Shown here: piece after piece, positions 10,758 through 20,303 of the stretch | Layout: each line of letters opens with the position of its first letter | Position numbering within the stretch: the stretch's first letter is position 1 | Assembly (NCBI GenBank): GCA_963576475.1 | Contig: OY754990.1 | Coordinates: 2,202,903-2,266,902, forward strand | Direction of reading: 5' to 3' | Length of the DNA: 64,000 nucleotides | From: Molanna angustata | Lineage: Eukaryota > Arthropoda > Insecta > Trichoptera > Molannidae | Notes under the pieces: model-generated | What the model was told of the DNA's origin: nothing | The model's database searches: none | The model's input: only the letters and a program-made list of their open reading frames with translations | Made by a program: the position numbers and the translations under genes

Positions 10758-10772
10758 AAGAAATAAATTTAT
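10758..10772 (+). repeat. Target-site duplication, right copy
   Basis: Exact repeat of 5215-5229 immediately after the GAA tail. Confidence 0.85.
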
Positions 10773-11044
10773 CATAAAAATAAGTAATAAATATTTTTAT
10801 CCAGGACAACAAATAAAATATTATACCTACATACATAATGTTGACCAATATTTTTATAACAATTTTAAAACTATATTCCTACCCGCAATAATACATTATT
10901 GACACACTGATCGTAATAAAAATGGCTGATTATTTGATGGTGGGTCAATATAAATTATTAAGGTGACCATAATATTAACGTTCATAATAAAAAATTTATA
11001 CATTTTTTTAATTATTATTTTTGAATATTTTTTTGCTGTTATAA

Positions 11045-11575
11045 TATTTTTTTTTTTTATTTTTATTTATTAACAAAAACAATACAATGTTCACATATAA
11101 ATCATAATTTAAAAAGGTATACAATTTCCATCATATAATTCATAATAACCCTCTTTAATTGAGATAAAATCTCGTGTTAAAAGAGGGGAGTATCTATTTA
11201 ATATTATTACATTTACCAAAACATTGTACATCTACTAAAAAATATGAAGCTACACAAAAAAAGAATGAAATAACAAAAAATAAATAAATAAATCAGTACA
11301 ATTTTTTAATTTTATTTTTAAATATACTATAATTTTTTTCGAGTCTAAGACTCAAAGGGAGTTCATTAAACCACTTAGTACCTTTATACTTATAGAAATG
11401 TTGTGAGGCAGTTGTACGTAAAAGAGGAATGGTAATACATCCTTGTGAATTTATTCTGCTGCTTAAAGAAAATGACAATTGGTTTGAATTTGTAAGAATA
11501 TCTTTTTGAATTTGGAACAATGAGATTTTTTTGTAGATATTTTCAACAGTTGAAACTTTAAATTCTTGAAATTAA
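11045..11575 (-). mobile_element. 5'-truncated CR1/Jockey-like LINE 3' end
   Basis: The minus strand encodes the terminal 75 codons of an RT polyprotein (11520 to 11293) including TIPLLRTTASQHFYKYKGTK and WFNELPLSLR, the usual C-terminal 'whole-protein-tail' of CR1/Jockey-group LINEs. The 3' untranslated region runs left to an A/T-rich tail at about 11045-11060. No RT catalytic region remains. Confidence 0.7.
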
Positions 11576-11663
11576 TTAATAGTTGGATAATCAAATCTCT
11601 AATTTAATATAATTTTTATAATGATTCTTTGAAAAACTTCTAAAGGCACTAAAGTGGAAGTAA

Positions 11664-11806
11664 ATAATAATAATGAACACTTCCTTGCACCCTACGCAAG
11701 TGGCTAGGTTATTGCACATGGCAATTTCTTCCAACCAACCAGTGATTCCAGTCCAGAAACGCAAAATTTGGGATCGAACCCAGGACGCCCGCACAGAAAC
11801 CAAACG
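11664..11806 (-). mobile_element. SINE family B, minus strand
   Basis: Read on the minus strand this is CGTTTGGTTTCTGTGCGGGC, a degenerate box B (GGGTTCGATCCC), then the family tail with CTTGCGTAGGGTGCAAGGAA and GTGTTCATT. It matches the copies at 34290 and 59651. Its 5' tRNA box A is missing. Confidence 0.75.
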
Positions 11807-11869
11807 TCTCATTATTTTATAAATACATATAAAATTATGAGAATTTATTAAAATTAATAATTCCAAAAA

Positions 11870-12119
11870 ATATAAAATACTTTTTAATGTTGTACAATGT
11901 AATTAAAATCCAATGGTAAATAAAAAAGATTTTTTTACAAATCTTTTTTATGTTTTTCGTCATCCATAAATTATTAGTATAAAATTTATTCTTTACGTAA
12001 AATTAAGTCCACAATAGAGGATTTGTTGACGTTAACTTCTAATCTCTTCTAACCCTCAAGTAAATTCAGTAAATTCTAAGTAAATTCGGTACAGTAAAAT
12101 ATTTATATATTATTTACAA
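11870..12119. other. AT-rich, no gene seen
   Basis: Nothing recognised. Confidence 0.5.
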
Positions 12120-12780
12120 TTATCCAAAATTGGAATCTTACTCAACTATTATTTACCGTTAGTTCTTAAAAATGTAATATAATATCTACTATTTATTTAG
12201 ATATATTTATTTTCATAATTTAAACAAATACACTGCACACTGCACACTTTTACATTACTAGCTAACTGTAATTATTTACTGTTAGTTATCCAAAATTTGT
12301 ATATCAATTATTATTTACTGTTAATGATTCAACTATTATTTACTGTTAATTACTTATCAACTATCAATTACTGTTAGTTATTCAAAATATGTCTATCAAC
12401 TTGAATTTACTGTTAATAATTTATATTATTTACTGTTAATAATTCAACTATTATTTACTGTTAATTACTTATCAACTATCAATTACTGTTAGTTATCCAA
12501 AATATGTTTATCAACTAGTATTTACTGTTAATAATCAGTATTATTTACTGCTTATTAATTATCATCAACTATCAATTAGTGTTAGTTATTCAAAATATGT
12601 TTATCAACTATTATTTACCGTTTATAATTCAGCTACTATTTACTGTTAATTACTTATCAACTATTAATTAGGTATTGTTAGATATCAAAAAAATGTTTAT
12701 CAACTATTATTAATTTACTATTTATTACTTATCAACTATCAATTACTGTTAATTATCCAAAATATTTAGTTTCAATGAGG
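12120..12780 (+). repeat. Irregular tandem repeat with TTTACTGTTA core
   Basis: A chain of short blocks built from ATTATTTACTGTTA, ATTACTTATCAACTATCAAT and TACTGTTAGTTATCCAAAAT. Blocks containing the last element recur at about 12365, 12479 and 12573, giving spacings near 114 and 94 bases. No protein is encoded. Confidence 0.7.
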
Positions 12781-13360
12781 TGTTAGTTATATTATTAACA
12801 AGCGTATTAACTATATTTTCTTCGTTATTTCATAATTTAAAATGTATTAATTATAATTTGATTAATTATATAAATAAAATAATTCAGGTGGACCAATATT
12901 TATATATAAAATTATATTTTTATTACATACATAATACAAAAAATATAATTAACATAAATAAAGTTCCTTATGACGTCATGTATTTTTTGTAATACATATT
13001 GTAAATTTATTTTTTATTTTAATGAATTGTTTTGTAAATTAATCACGTTTTTTTGTCTTTTAATAATGTATTCATACTTTTGAAATGTATTTTTTTATAA
13101 TTATATATTTTTTTTAAATAAATTATTCTTTTTATTTATTGTCACCCCAGTCAAATTTTTATATCGCCCATGCACTCTCCAGTATGTACAGACGATCGAT
13201 GACAGGTAGGTACTGAATTATTACCTTCCACTGCTATGGGCTAATGAAGGGTTTTGATTTCGCAATTTTTAAGTTTTTTTTTCACCGTTTTTCAACAGGG
13301 ATCTTGTAGCTAGAGATTGCACAGTGAAAAATTGTGTTTTTAATAATAAAAGAAATAATC
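12781..13360. other. AT-rich, no gene seen
   Basis: The 70-codon frame at 12780-12992 is Ile/Tyr/Asn-rich in AT-rich DNA and is not supported as a gene. Confidence 0.5.
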
Positions 13361-13433
13361 AAGGGTCCCGGTGGAGACACAGTTAGTTTTTAATAATTGT
13401 GTTTTCAGTCTGGATCTGTGAGACGATTAATAT
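13361..13433 (+). mobile_element. SINE family A, 5' half (split by a LINE)
   Basis: GGTCCCGGTGGAGACAC, then AATTGTGTTTTCAGTCTGGA and GTGAGACGATTAATAT match the middle of the full SINE A at 60217-60446. The partner half lies at 14801-14901. Confidence 0.75.
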
Positions 13434-14800
13434 TGCTTAATATTTTTATTATTATTATGTACTTTGCGGTCAAACTCCATTTAGATCCTAAACAACATGG
13501 TTTTGTTAGGGGACGTTCTACTAATACAAATTTAAATGTCTTTCTAAACGAAATTCATGACAACCTTGATAACAAAAGACAAACTGACGCAATATATACA
13601 GACTACTCAAAAGCCTTTGATAAAGTGAACCATCTTATTCTGACTAAGAAGCTAAAACTTTTGGGTATTCACGGTGATCTTCTTAGGTGGCTAAAATCAT
13701 ACCTTATTAATAGAAGCCAAATAGTAGAGTACGGTGGTCATCTATCGTCTGCAACACAGGTGCCATCGGGTGTACCTCAAGGTTCCCATTTGGGGCCTCT
13801 CTTATTTAATATTTACATACATGATATTGGATTATGCTTCAGGAACAGTTATTACATATTATACGCTGACGATATGAAAATCTACAAAACTGTTATAGAC
13901 ATTACAGACTGTGAGGACTTACAACTTGACCTTGATAGACTAACTACTTATTGTGTCTCGAATAAGCTGTTACTAAATGTAAAAAAATGTCACTCCATTA
14001 CATTCTCTAGGAAAAAGAGTACAATACAATACACATACACAATCAATAGGGAGGCGATTGATAAGAAATCAGACTGTAGAAACTTAGGTATACAACTGGA
14101 CAGTAAACTTTTATTTGACAAACACATTGACACAATTACACTGAAAGCTTATAAAATGTTGGGATTCCTGATGAGAGTATGCAAACCATTCACACAAGTG
14201 AAAACATTTATTAGAAGTCAATTGGAGCATGCATCAGTCATCTGGAATCCACAATATAATATTTATATTAACAGTATAGAACGAATACAACAAATATTTT
14301 TGAAACATATGAAGTACAAATTTGGTAATAACTACAAACATGAATTGCAGACTTTACAGACAAGACGAAGGACCTCAGACTTAATGTACCTTTATGACAT
14401 AATAAACTTCAATATAGACTGTACAGACCTTCTGAAGGATATTAACTTCAACATACCAAACAGACGAACAAGACACACCTCAACGTTCTTTTTAGACAAA
14501 AAAAAAACACTAATGCCGCTCAAAATTCGCCATTGTACCGATGCCTTACCACGTATAATAATTTGGAAAAGATCAGGTCCGTGGACATATTCTGTATGTC
14601 CAGGACTCTTTTCAGGAGCCACGTTAGACAGGAATAATATTTTTTTTTGTTACCAATAGTGAGTACAATGCACCATGAGTACAAAGGTGGGCTGATTAAG
14701 TTACAATTACTTATGTTGCTATTCTTATCTTTTATATTTGTTTTAAAAAATATTATTGTACGTTGCCCATTTTTTCAAATAAATTAAAAAAAAAAAAAAA
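13434..14800 (+). mobile_element. 5'-truncated non-LTR retrotransposon nested in a SINE
   Basis: About 1.37 kb with an RT-coding frame, a 3' untranslated region containing AATAAA at about 14778, and an A-run ending at 14800. It separates two parts of a SINE that are contiguous elsewhere. A clean target duplication is not visible, possibly because it merged with the A tail. Confidence 0.8.
13446..14659 (+). CDS. Reverse transcriptase, partial (Jockey/CR1 group)
   Basis: An open frame reading from 13397 but with LINE-derived coding only from about 13446, since the first residues come from the SINE and junction. It begins inside the RT domain: DPKQHGFVRGRSTNTNL, IYTDYSKAFDKVNH, VPSGVPQGSHLGPLLF and YILYADDMKIY. 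The catalytic ADD is about 157 residues from the ATG. A thumb and C-terminal region follows (SIERIQQIFLKHMKY, LQTRRRTSDLMYLYDI) and ends in a normal-looking tail. The endonuclease and first RT blocks are missing, so it is a dead 5'-truncated copy although the remaining frame has no stops. The clade (Daphne/CR1/Jockey-like) is inferred from motif spacing only. Confidence 0.85.
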
Positions 14801-14901
14801 GTCTCCAGAAGTTGTTATTGGGTGCGTGTTAAAAATTATTCGACATATACCGACCTGTTAGTTGCCCGAGAAGCTACATAACATAAATAAATAAATAAAT
14901 A
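14801..14901 (+). mobile_element. SINE family A, 3' half
   Basis: GTCTCCAGAAGTTGTTATTG, GGTGCGTGTTAAA and CTGTTAGTTGCCCGAGAAG match the 3' half of SINE A, ending in an AAAT-repeat tail. Confidence 0.75.
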
Positions 14902-15127
14902 ATCATATTTATATACCTAATATGACACATGTAATGTACATAAACTCAGAGCTGATCAATTTCCATTGAAATCCGTTGATTTTTCTATATGATTTAATCT
15001 ATTTAAACTTTCATAATGCTCTCACGACATGGCGAATCGAATTTTTTTCATTTAGTTTCATTTCTTTACAATGGAATGTACTCCTCATAGTAAAAATTAA
15101 TTCATTCAGGGATTCTTAACGTTAATA

Positions 15128-15325
15128 TTTTTTAACAGATTTTTAATTATCTCAATAGAGACGAAGTTGGAATATTTATTGTAGGAGAACCGGGAAATCA
15201 AGGCACCTACAGGGCTTACGACCTGTCATCGGCTGGTTTACGTGATCACTTTATGCGCTTGCGCAACGTTCACCAATTATGCCTTTTTAGTGCCCTATCA
15301 ATTTTTATACCATCTCATATGAAAT
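15128..15325 (+). mobile_element. MITE family G copy
   Basis: Begins TTTTTTAACAGATTTTTAAT and carries the family core with AAGGCACCTACAGGGCTTAC, GACCTGTCATCGGCTGG and TATGCGCTTGCGCAACG. Other copies are at 38188, 39412, 59545, 63060 and 63852. Non-coding. Confidence 0.75.
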
Positions 15326-15547
15326 TCATTATGAACCGCCCGGGCGATTTCAGATAGGGGGGCGCTGGCTTCATTATGTAGATAATTTTTACACTTAAGC
15401 AAGTAAATTATTACAATGATTATGTGTGCGTGTGTGTGAATCGAATGTCGAGCAGCATAAACGTGTTGTTAGTATTTGGTAGGTAGGTATATGTTTACGA
15501 ATAACACGGTAATAGACGGACAAGATCACCGCAGAATTTTAACATAC

Positions 15548-15602
15548 ACACCATCACGCCGTGTCCCTTTCGGGGAAGGCAGAGAGAACCGAGTGCCATA
15601 CC
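15548..15602 (-). mobile_element. LINE 3' end fragment
   Basis: CACCATCACGCCGTGTCCCT then GGCAGAGAGAACCGAGTGCC is the minus-strand 3' end of the (ATGT)-tailed LINE family seen at 3655 and 53615. Confidence 0.65.
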
Positions 15603-15804
15603 TGGGGAATTTTTGATTTATATAATTAACATTTTCGGATTTTAAGCGCCCTTTTTAGACAAGCGCCCTGACTTCTTGTTCCGGATTGTTCTATGATTTA
15701 TCCGGCCCTGACTAACCATGTTTTCATTGCACAGTCGCTCACTTAAGTTAAGAGATCACGTGGCTTCCTAACTGGAGGATGCTACCAAGTTCACCTATGA
15801 GACA

Positions 15805-16086
15805 TTGCATTGCAGAGACATATCTAAATACTTAGCGCATGCGCATCGTCGTAAACTAACATTTACGAATCGTCAAAAAGTAAGGTTGATAGCGTGGAAC
15901 CTTACGCGTGGTTTAATACTAAAATACGAGATATTTTCGGTGGATGATGATTTTATCGGCTTCGTTGAATATGTATTTGGTAATTTTGTCAAATCAAATA
16001 CCAAACAGAGTATTCAGCGAGCCATGCGAGATGCCGAAAATTCGGTGGAATTTCAAAAAAATCGTGGCATCGAGCTGTCAGTGTGA
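15805..16086 (+). CDS. Unrecognised small open frame
   Basis: A 93-codon frame starting MHCRDISKYLAHAHRRKLTF and containing VRLIAWNLTRG and DDDFIGFVEYVFGNF. The composition is balanced compared with the AT-biased frames around it, so it could be a fragment of a transposon or host protein. I do not recognise a family. No promoter, partner exon or poly(A) signal is evident nearby. Confidence 0.2.
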   Translation: MHCRDISKYLAHAHRRKLTFTNRQKVRLIAWNLTRGLILKYEIFSVDDDFIGFVEYVFGNFVKSNTKQSIQRAMRDAENSVEFQKNRGIELSV

Positions 16087-16359
16087 AGTGTGAAGTTGGT
16101 TACATGTGTTGTTATATAGCAAAAAAAAAACATTTTAAACGTCAAACGTCAGAAAAGAGATAGATAACTTTCTAAGCCCATAGAAAGCTATGTATGTCTT
16201 TTCTTCATACACAATAATGTGAAATGCTACGCCATCGACCTTAAGTTTGTCGTAGTATTTAGTTAGTGATGTCTCTGCAATACAATTGCTAACTTAAGAA
16301 TACTAAATACTCTAGTGAGGTTAGGAGTTAGTATTTATGTACCTAGGACTGTGGATTCG
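16087..16359. other. Non-coding, nothing recognised
   Basis: No ORF or repeat match was noticed. Confidence 0.4.
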
Positions 16360-16462
16360 AGTCATAATCTCCAAACATACATACATACCATCGAGCTATT
16401 TACAAATACGGGGTGAAAAAAGGACTGACTTCCACACTATCTTATCTTGACATACCCACATG
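16360..16462 (-). mobile_element. Repeat family H fragment
   Basis: The minus strand (GTATGTCAAGATAAGATAGT, GGAAGTCAGTCC, then GTATGTATGTTTGGAGATTA) matches the H repeats at 36584, 41107 and 56092. Confidence 0.6.
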
Positions 16463-17234
16463 TGTTCGCATATAAACAAAATATTGAATAATTTGGATTT
16501 AAGGGTTCATAGTTTGGTAAGAATTCTCCAAATGCATATACTATGGCCATCGACAGTTGGATCTCATGTGTTGCATTAAGCTAGAACAAAATAAAATCAA
16601 ATTTAATAATCAATGGGCTGATTTCTAATTAATTTTCTAGTCAAAAATTCTATTATGTGAATATTTATGACATTCAAATATTTTAAATTATTTCATCGTA
16701 ATTTTCACGAGGGCCTAAAATTAATTTCTAGCTACGCCACTGCTCTAAATGCGGGTATAGTGTTGGCCACAGTTCATTCGTGTTTTTTTTTTTAACAATT
16801 GTACCCGATTCGTCAAGCCTGTTTGACACAATAATGGACTGATTCGTCATGCAAATTCGATTGTGATAGGTCACCTTTATATGTACGAAAAAAATCTTTT
16901 AACATTAGGTAACAATATTTTTTAAAATTTAATGAATAACTGTACTGCACACGAGTTATTAGTGATATCAAATTGAATATTTTAAACTAATTTTATTTAC
17001 ATTAATTTTTACTCCTTCAGAAATCCACGTAAGTCGTTCTAATATATTTTTTTTATATGACTCAATTTTTTTTTGTAACTATCTCTTTTTATTTTATTAC
17101 TTTTTGTTAACAATGATGGACAGTGGCAGGTTTGTTGCCTAATGGCAATATCTTTTTATCATTTAATGACTCGGCGGATATTATGGGGTAGTTAATATTA
17201 AATAAATTTAAATTATAATACTATTTTAAAAAGA
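16463..17234. other. Non-coding AT-rich DNA
   Basis: Only a terminal motif of repeat family D (TAGTGTTGGCCACAGTTCA) at 16756-16782 is recognised. Confidence 0.5.
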
Positions 17235-17763
17235 ATGCATCAAAATTTAGCTATTAAATATAAATTTTTTGACGCGATAAACATAAAACCATATTATGAA
17301 TATGAACCGATTTCATTTTTAGAAAATAATAATATTTCGCTTTATTACGATAAAACAATATTAACTGACCGGTCAATTCAACATAACAGACCCGATTTAA
17401 TAATACATGATAAAATTAAAAAAATAACATATATTTGCGACGTGGCTATTCCAAATACTAGTAATATTATAAAAACTTTTGAAATACACCGCTTTATGTA
17501 ATGAGATTAAAAGACTTTGGCATTCTTGTAAAATAATAATATTACAGTTCATTATTTCAGCCACTGACATTATTCCAAAATCGTTAATCCGTAATTTAGA
17601 AATTATAGATTTATCAAAAAACTTAATAATAAAAATGCAAAAATCGGTAATAATGAATACATGTAGAATCGCTAAAGATTTATTAAACGTTAATATTCGG
17701 GAATCAGTAGGGTTGTTAGGTAGTATAGAGACCTCATCAGAGCCTAATCCTTTGATATGTTAA
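17235..17763 (+). pseudogene. R2-like LINE C-terminal remnant, frameshifted
   Basis: Two overlapping frames (17235-17501, and from about 17479 to 17763) resemble the C-terminal restriction-like endonuclease region of lepidopteran-type R2-group retrotransposons. The first has TILTDRSIQHNRPDLIIHDK and ITYICDVAIPNTSNI. The second has ALCNEIKRLWHSCKI, LQFIISATDIIPKSL and MNTCRIAKDLLN. A frameshift near 17490-17500 separates them and no RT precedes them. The assignment comes from recalled family features, so the clade is tentative. Confidence 0.6.
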
Positions 17764-18156
17764 GTATCTGGATGGGTGAACTATTCCCAATTGAAAGCTT
17801 GATGATCCGTTTGTTGTATTAAATAATTTACAATTTACGCATTGATCTGCTAATTCTTTTGATGAAGTGTATAATGGTAATAATAATAATTGAGTGTTAT
17901 TATTTGTAGTGCTTAATTGTTATTAATATCATTAGTAAATTGGCCAGCGCCGTAAAAAAATATAGTGGTATATAGTTAGTTGTATAATTTAAATATGACA
18001 AATTAAATCTACCAACCAAGCACGTCCATTTGTTGAAGTAATTTTGGTGTATAATGTACCAGCATGCAAATTTGAAAAGAGAGAACCAAAATAATAAATA
18101 CTTAAAGGTGAGGAAAGGATGAGATAATGATAAGATTAAGAGATAGAATAGTCGAA
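17764..18156. other. Non-coding, nothing recognised
   Basis: No supported gene; the minus-strand frame at 17900-18172 is a chance frame. Confidence 0.45.
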
Positions 18157-18742
18157 TATTTTTACTCCTCACTAACCCAAGGGGATATTTTTACTCCTCA
18201 CTAACCCAAGGGGATATTTTTACTCCTCACTAACACAAGGTGATATAGTGGGGAGTTATGATTTCGAAATTTTTAAGAGTATTTTTTTTGCAGATTATCA
18301 ACTAGTATCATGCTGAGATTGTATTCTGAAAGTTTCGTCACAATGTATCTGTGTGTGTGTGTGCTATGTGCATTATAGACTAAGTACTCATTCGATTATT
18401 TTCAAATTTTGCAAATATGTATATCTAATACTCCCTTAAATCCCATTAGATTTTGAAGGATATCTGAATAGTGCTTCTCAATTTTTTTAACTGTCAAATA
18501 TTTCAAAGTGCTCAGGAAATTTAAAATTTGTTATTTTTATTTTCAAATTGATAAAAAGGCACATCACTTTTATAAAATGGCATTGAAGAGTTATCAAGTT
18601 TTCATAATGAAATATTTAAATAAAAAACAATTTATCAAAGTCATTTCATGAAAATGCTGAATATTTTCCATACAAAATTTGAATAATTTATAGAATGACT
18701 TGTTAGTGAGGAGCTTAGCGTTGGCCACAACCCACTCGTTTA
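18157..18742 (+). mobile_element. Repeat family D, copy 1
   Basis: Begins with three tandem copies of a 30-base unit containing TTTTTACTCCTCACTAACCC and ends with GTTAGTGAGGAGCTTAG then TTGGCCACAACCCACTCG. The CTCCTCACTAAC start and GTTAGTGAGGAG end are inverted repeats. Interior sequence (TCATGCTGAGATTGTATTCT and CCCATTAGATTTTGAAGGAT) is shared with 18950 and 57558. Non-autonomous; no coding capacity. Confidence 0.7.
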
Positions 18743-18824
18743 TTATTGATACCAAAAATACAAAATTACAATATAAGTACAAAAAAAATAAATATCAGAA
18801 AAATTAAAATAATAACAGATCAAA

Positions 18825-18912
18825 TATATGGGTTGGTTTTTACCACCTCACTAGGCCAGGCCTGTTCCGAGGTGGTAGACTAGTTACATAATATTAATTA
18901 CCTACTAAATCA
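18825..18912 (+). repeat. Repeat family E
   Basis: GGGTTGGTTTTTACCACC, then CCTGTTCCGAGGTGGTAGAC and TAGTTACATAATATTAATTA is repeated at 55948-56030. ACCACCTC and GAGGTGGT can form a short hairpin. Confidence 0.6.
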
Positions 18913-18949
18913 GAATAAACTGTAATATTGTGCAGTGTGTAGTCTATGT

Positions 18950-19520
18950 GAAATATAGTGAGGAGTAATGATTTCGCAATTATTAAGGGTATTTTTTTAT
19001 TGCAGATAATCAACTAGTATCATGCTGAGATTGTATTCTGAAAGTTTCAGCACAATGTATCTATGTGTGTGTGCTATGCACGGTGTGTTTATTTTACTTC
19101 ATCAATTATAGACTAAATAACTTATTCGATTCTTTTCAAATTTCGCAAATATATATATCTAATACTAGCTTAGACCCCATTAGATTTCGAAGAATATCTG
19201 AATAGTGCTTCTCATTTTTTTTAAACGTCAAATGTTTTAAAGAGGCTATAGTAGGCTACGTAGTATATCTTGAAAATCTTTTCCCCACTACCCTCAAAAG
19301 ATACGTCTTTGAAATAAGGAACAGTCTAAATTTACATTTTAATACTATTGCATTGAATTTTGAATTTGTTTAATACTATTCTTGTAAAATTGGTTTTAGC
19401 AAAACCCTTTTTTATTGTTTAATTGTAAGTAACTAAAAAACTGATGGGTTGATGATAAAAAAAATCGAAAATAAAATATCTTGTACCAGAGAGTAAAGTG
19501 TCGGCCACAACTCTCTAATA
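18950..19520 (+). mobile_element. Repeat family D, copy 2 (diverged 3' half)
   Basis: Matches copy 1 from GTGAGGAGTAATGATTTCGC to about 19230, then diverges, and ends at GAGTAAAGTGTCGGCCACAA near 19510. The body may be two joined D-type fragments. Confidence 0.6.
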
Positions 19521-19716
19521 ATATTTAAATTTATAGAAAAATATTTTTATTTCAAGGTCACATTCGTAAAAGAATCAATATTTAATTTATATTGATTACT
19601 TCATACACATACATCATACGCGTTGTACTTTAATGCATATTATGTACAAAACGAGTGTGTTGTGTTCAACACTAAACTCCACTAAAATATGTTTACATTT
19701 TATAAATTATATGTGT

Positions 19717-19860
19717 GGTGGCAGAGCGATTAGCAGGCTGGTCTAGTAATCAAGTGGTCGCGATTTCGAATCCTGCCTCGACCGATTTCGTTCACCTATA
19801 GCACAAGCATTTATGCTTATTTGAGGGAACGTAGGAAGATGTATATGTACTTGTTTAACG
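19717..19860 (+). mobile_element. SINE family C, plus strand
   Basis: A tRNA-derived head with box A-like GGCAGAGCGATTAG and box B-like TTTCGAATCCTGCC, followed by CACAAGCATTTATGCTTATT and GAGGGAACGTAGGAAGATGT. A minus-strand copy is at 62268-62403. The satellite array starts immediately after it. Confidence 0.75.
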
Positions 19861-20200
19861 TCTCTGTGATGTCTTCTCAATCCTCATATTTCGTCTCGCT
19901 GATGTCTACTCTACTCTCATATTTCGTCTCGCTGATGTCTACTCTACTCTCATATTTCGTCTCGCTGATGTCTACTCTACTCTCATATTTCGTCTCTCTG
20001 GTTGCATTCCTATTCTCATATTTCGACTCCCTGATGTCTTCTCATTTCTCATATTTCGCCTTCTTGATGTTTTCTCAATTCTCATATTACGACTCCCTGA
20101 TGTCGACTCAATTCTCATATTACGTCTCTCCGAATTCTTCTCAATTATCAAATTTTGTCTCCCTGAGGTGTCTTCTCAATTCTCATATTTCATCTCCCTT
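19861..20200 (-). repeat. Inverted start of the 33-bp minisatellite
   Basis: About ten monomers in the opposite orientation to the rest of the array (TCATATTTCGTCTCGCTGAT reading direction). Three adjacent monomers at 19895-19990 are nearly identical. The orientation flips at about 20200 (CATCTCCCTT then GAGAAGACAAGAATTG). Confidence 0.9.
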
Positions 20201-20303
20201 GAGAAGACAAGAATTGAGAAGACATTAGGGACACGACTTATGAGAATTAAAAAGACATCAGGGACGCGAAATATGAGAATCTAGAAAACATCAGGGAGAC
20301 GAA

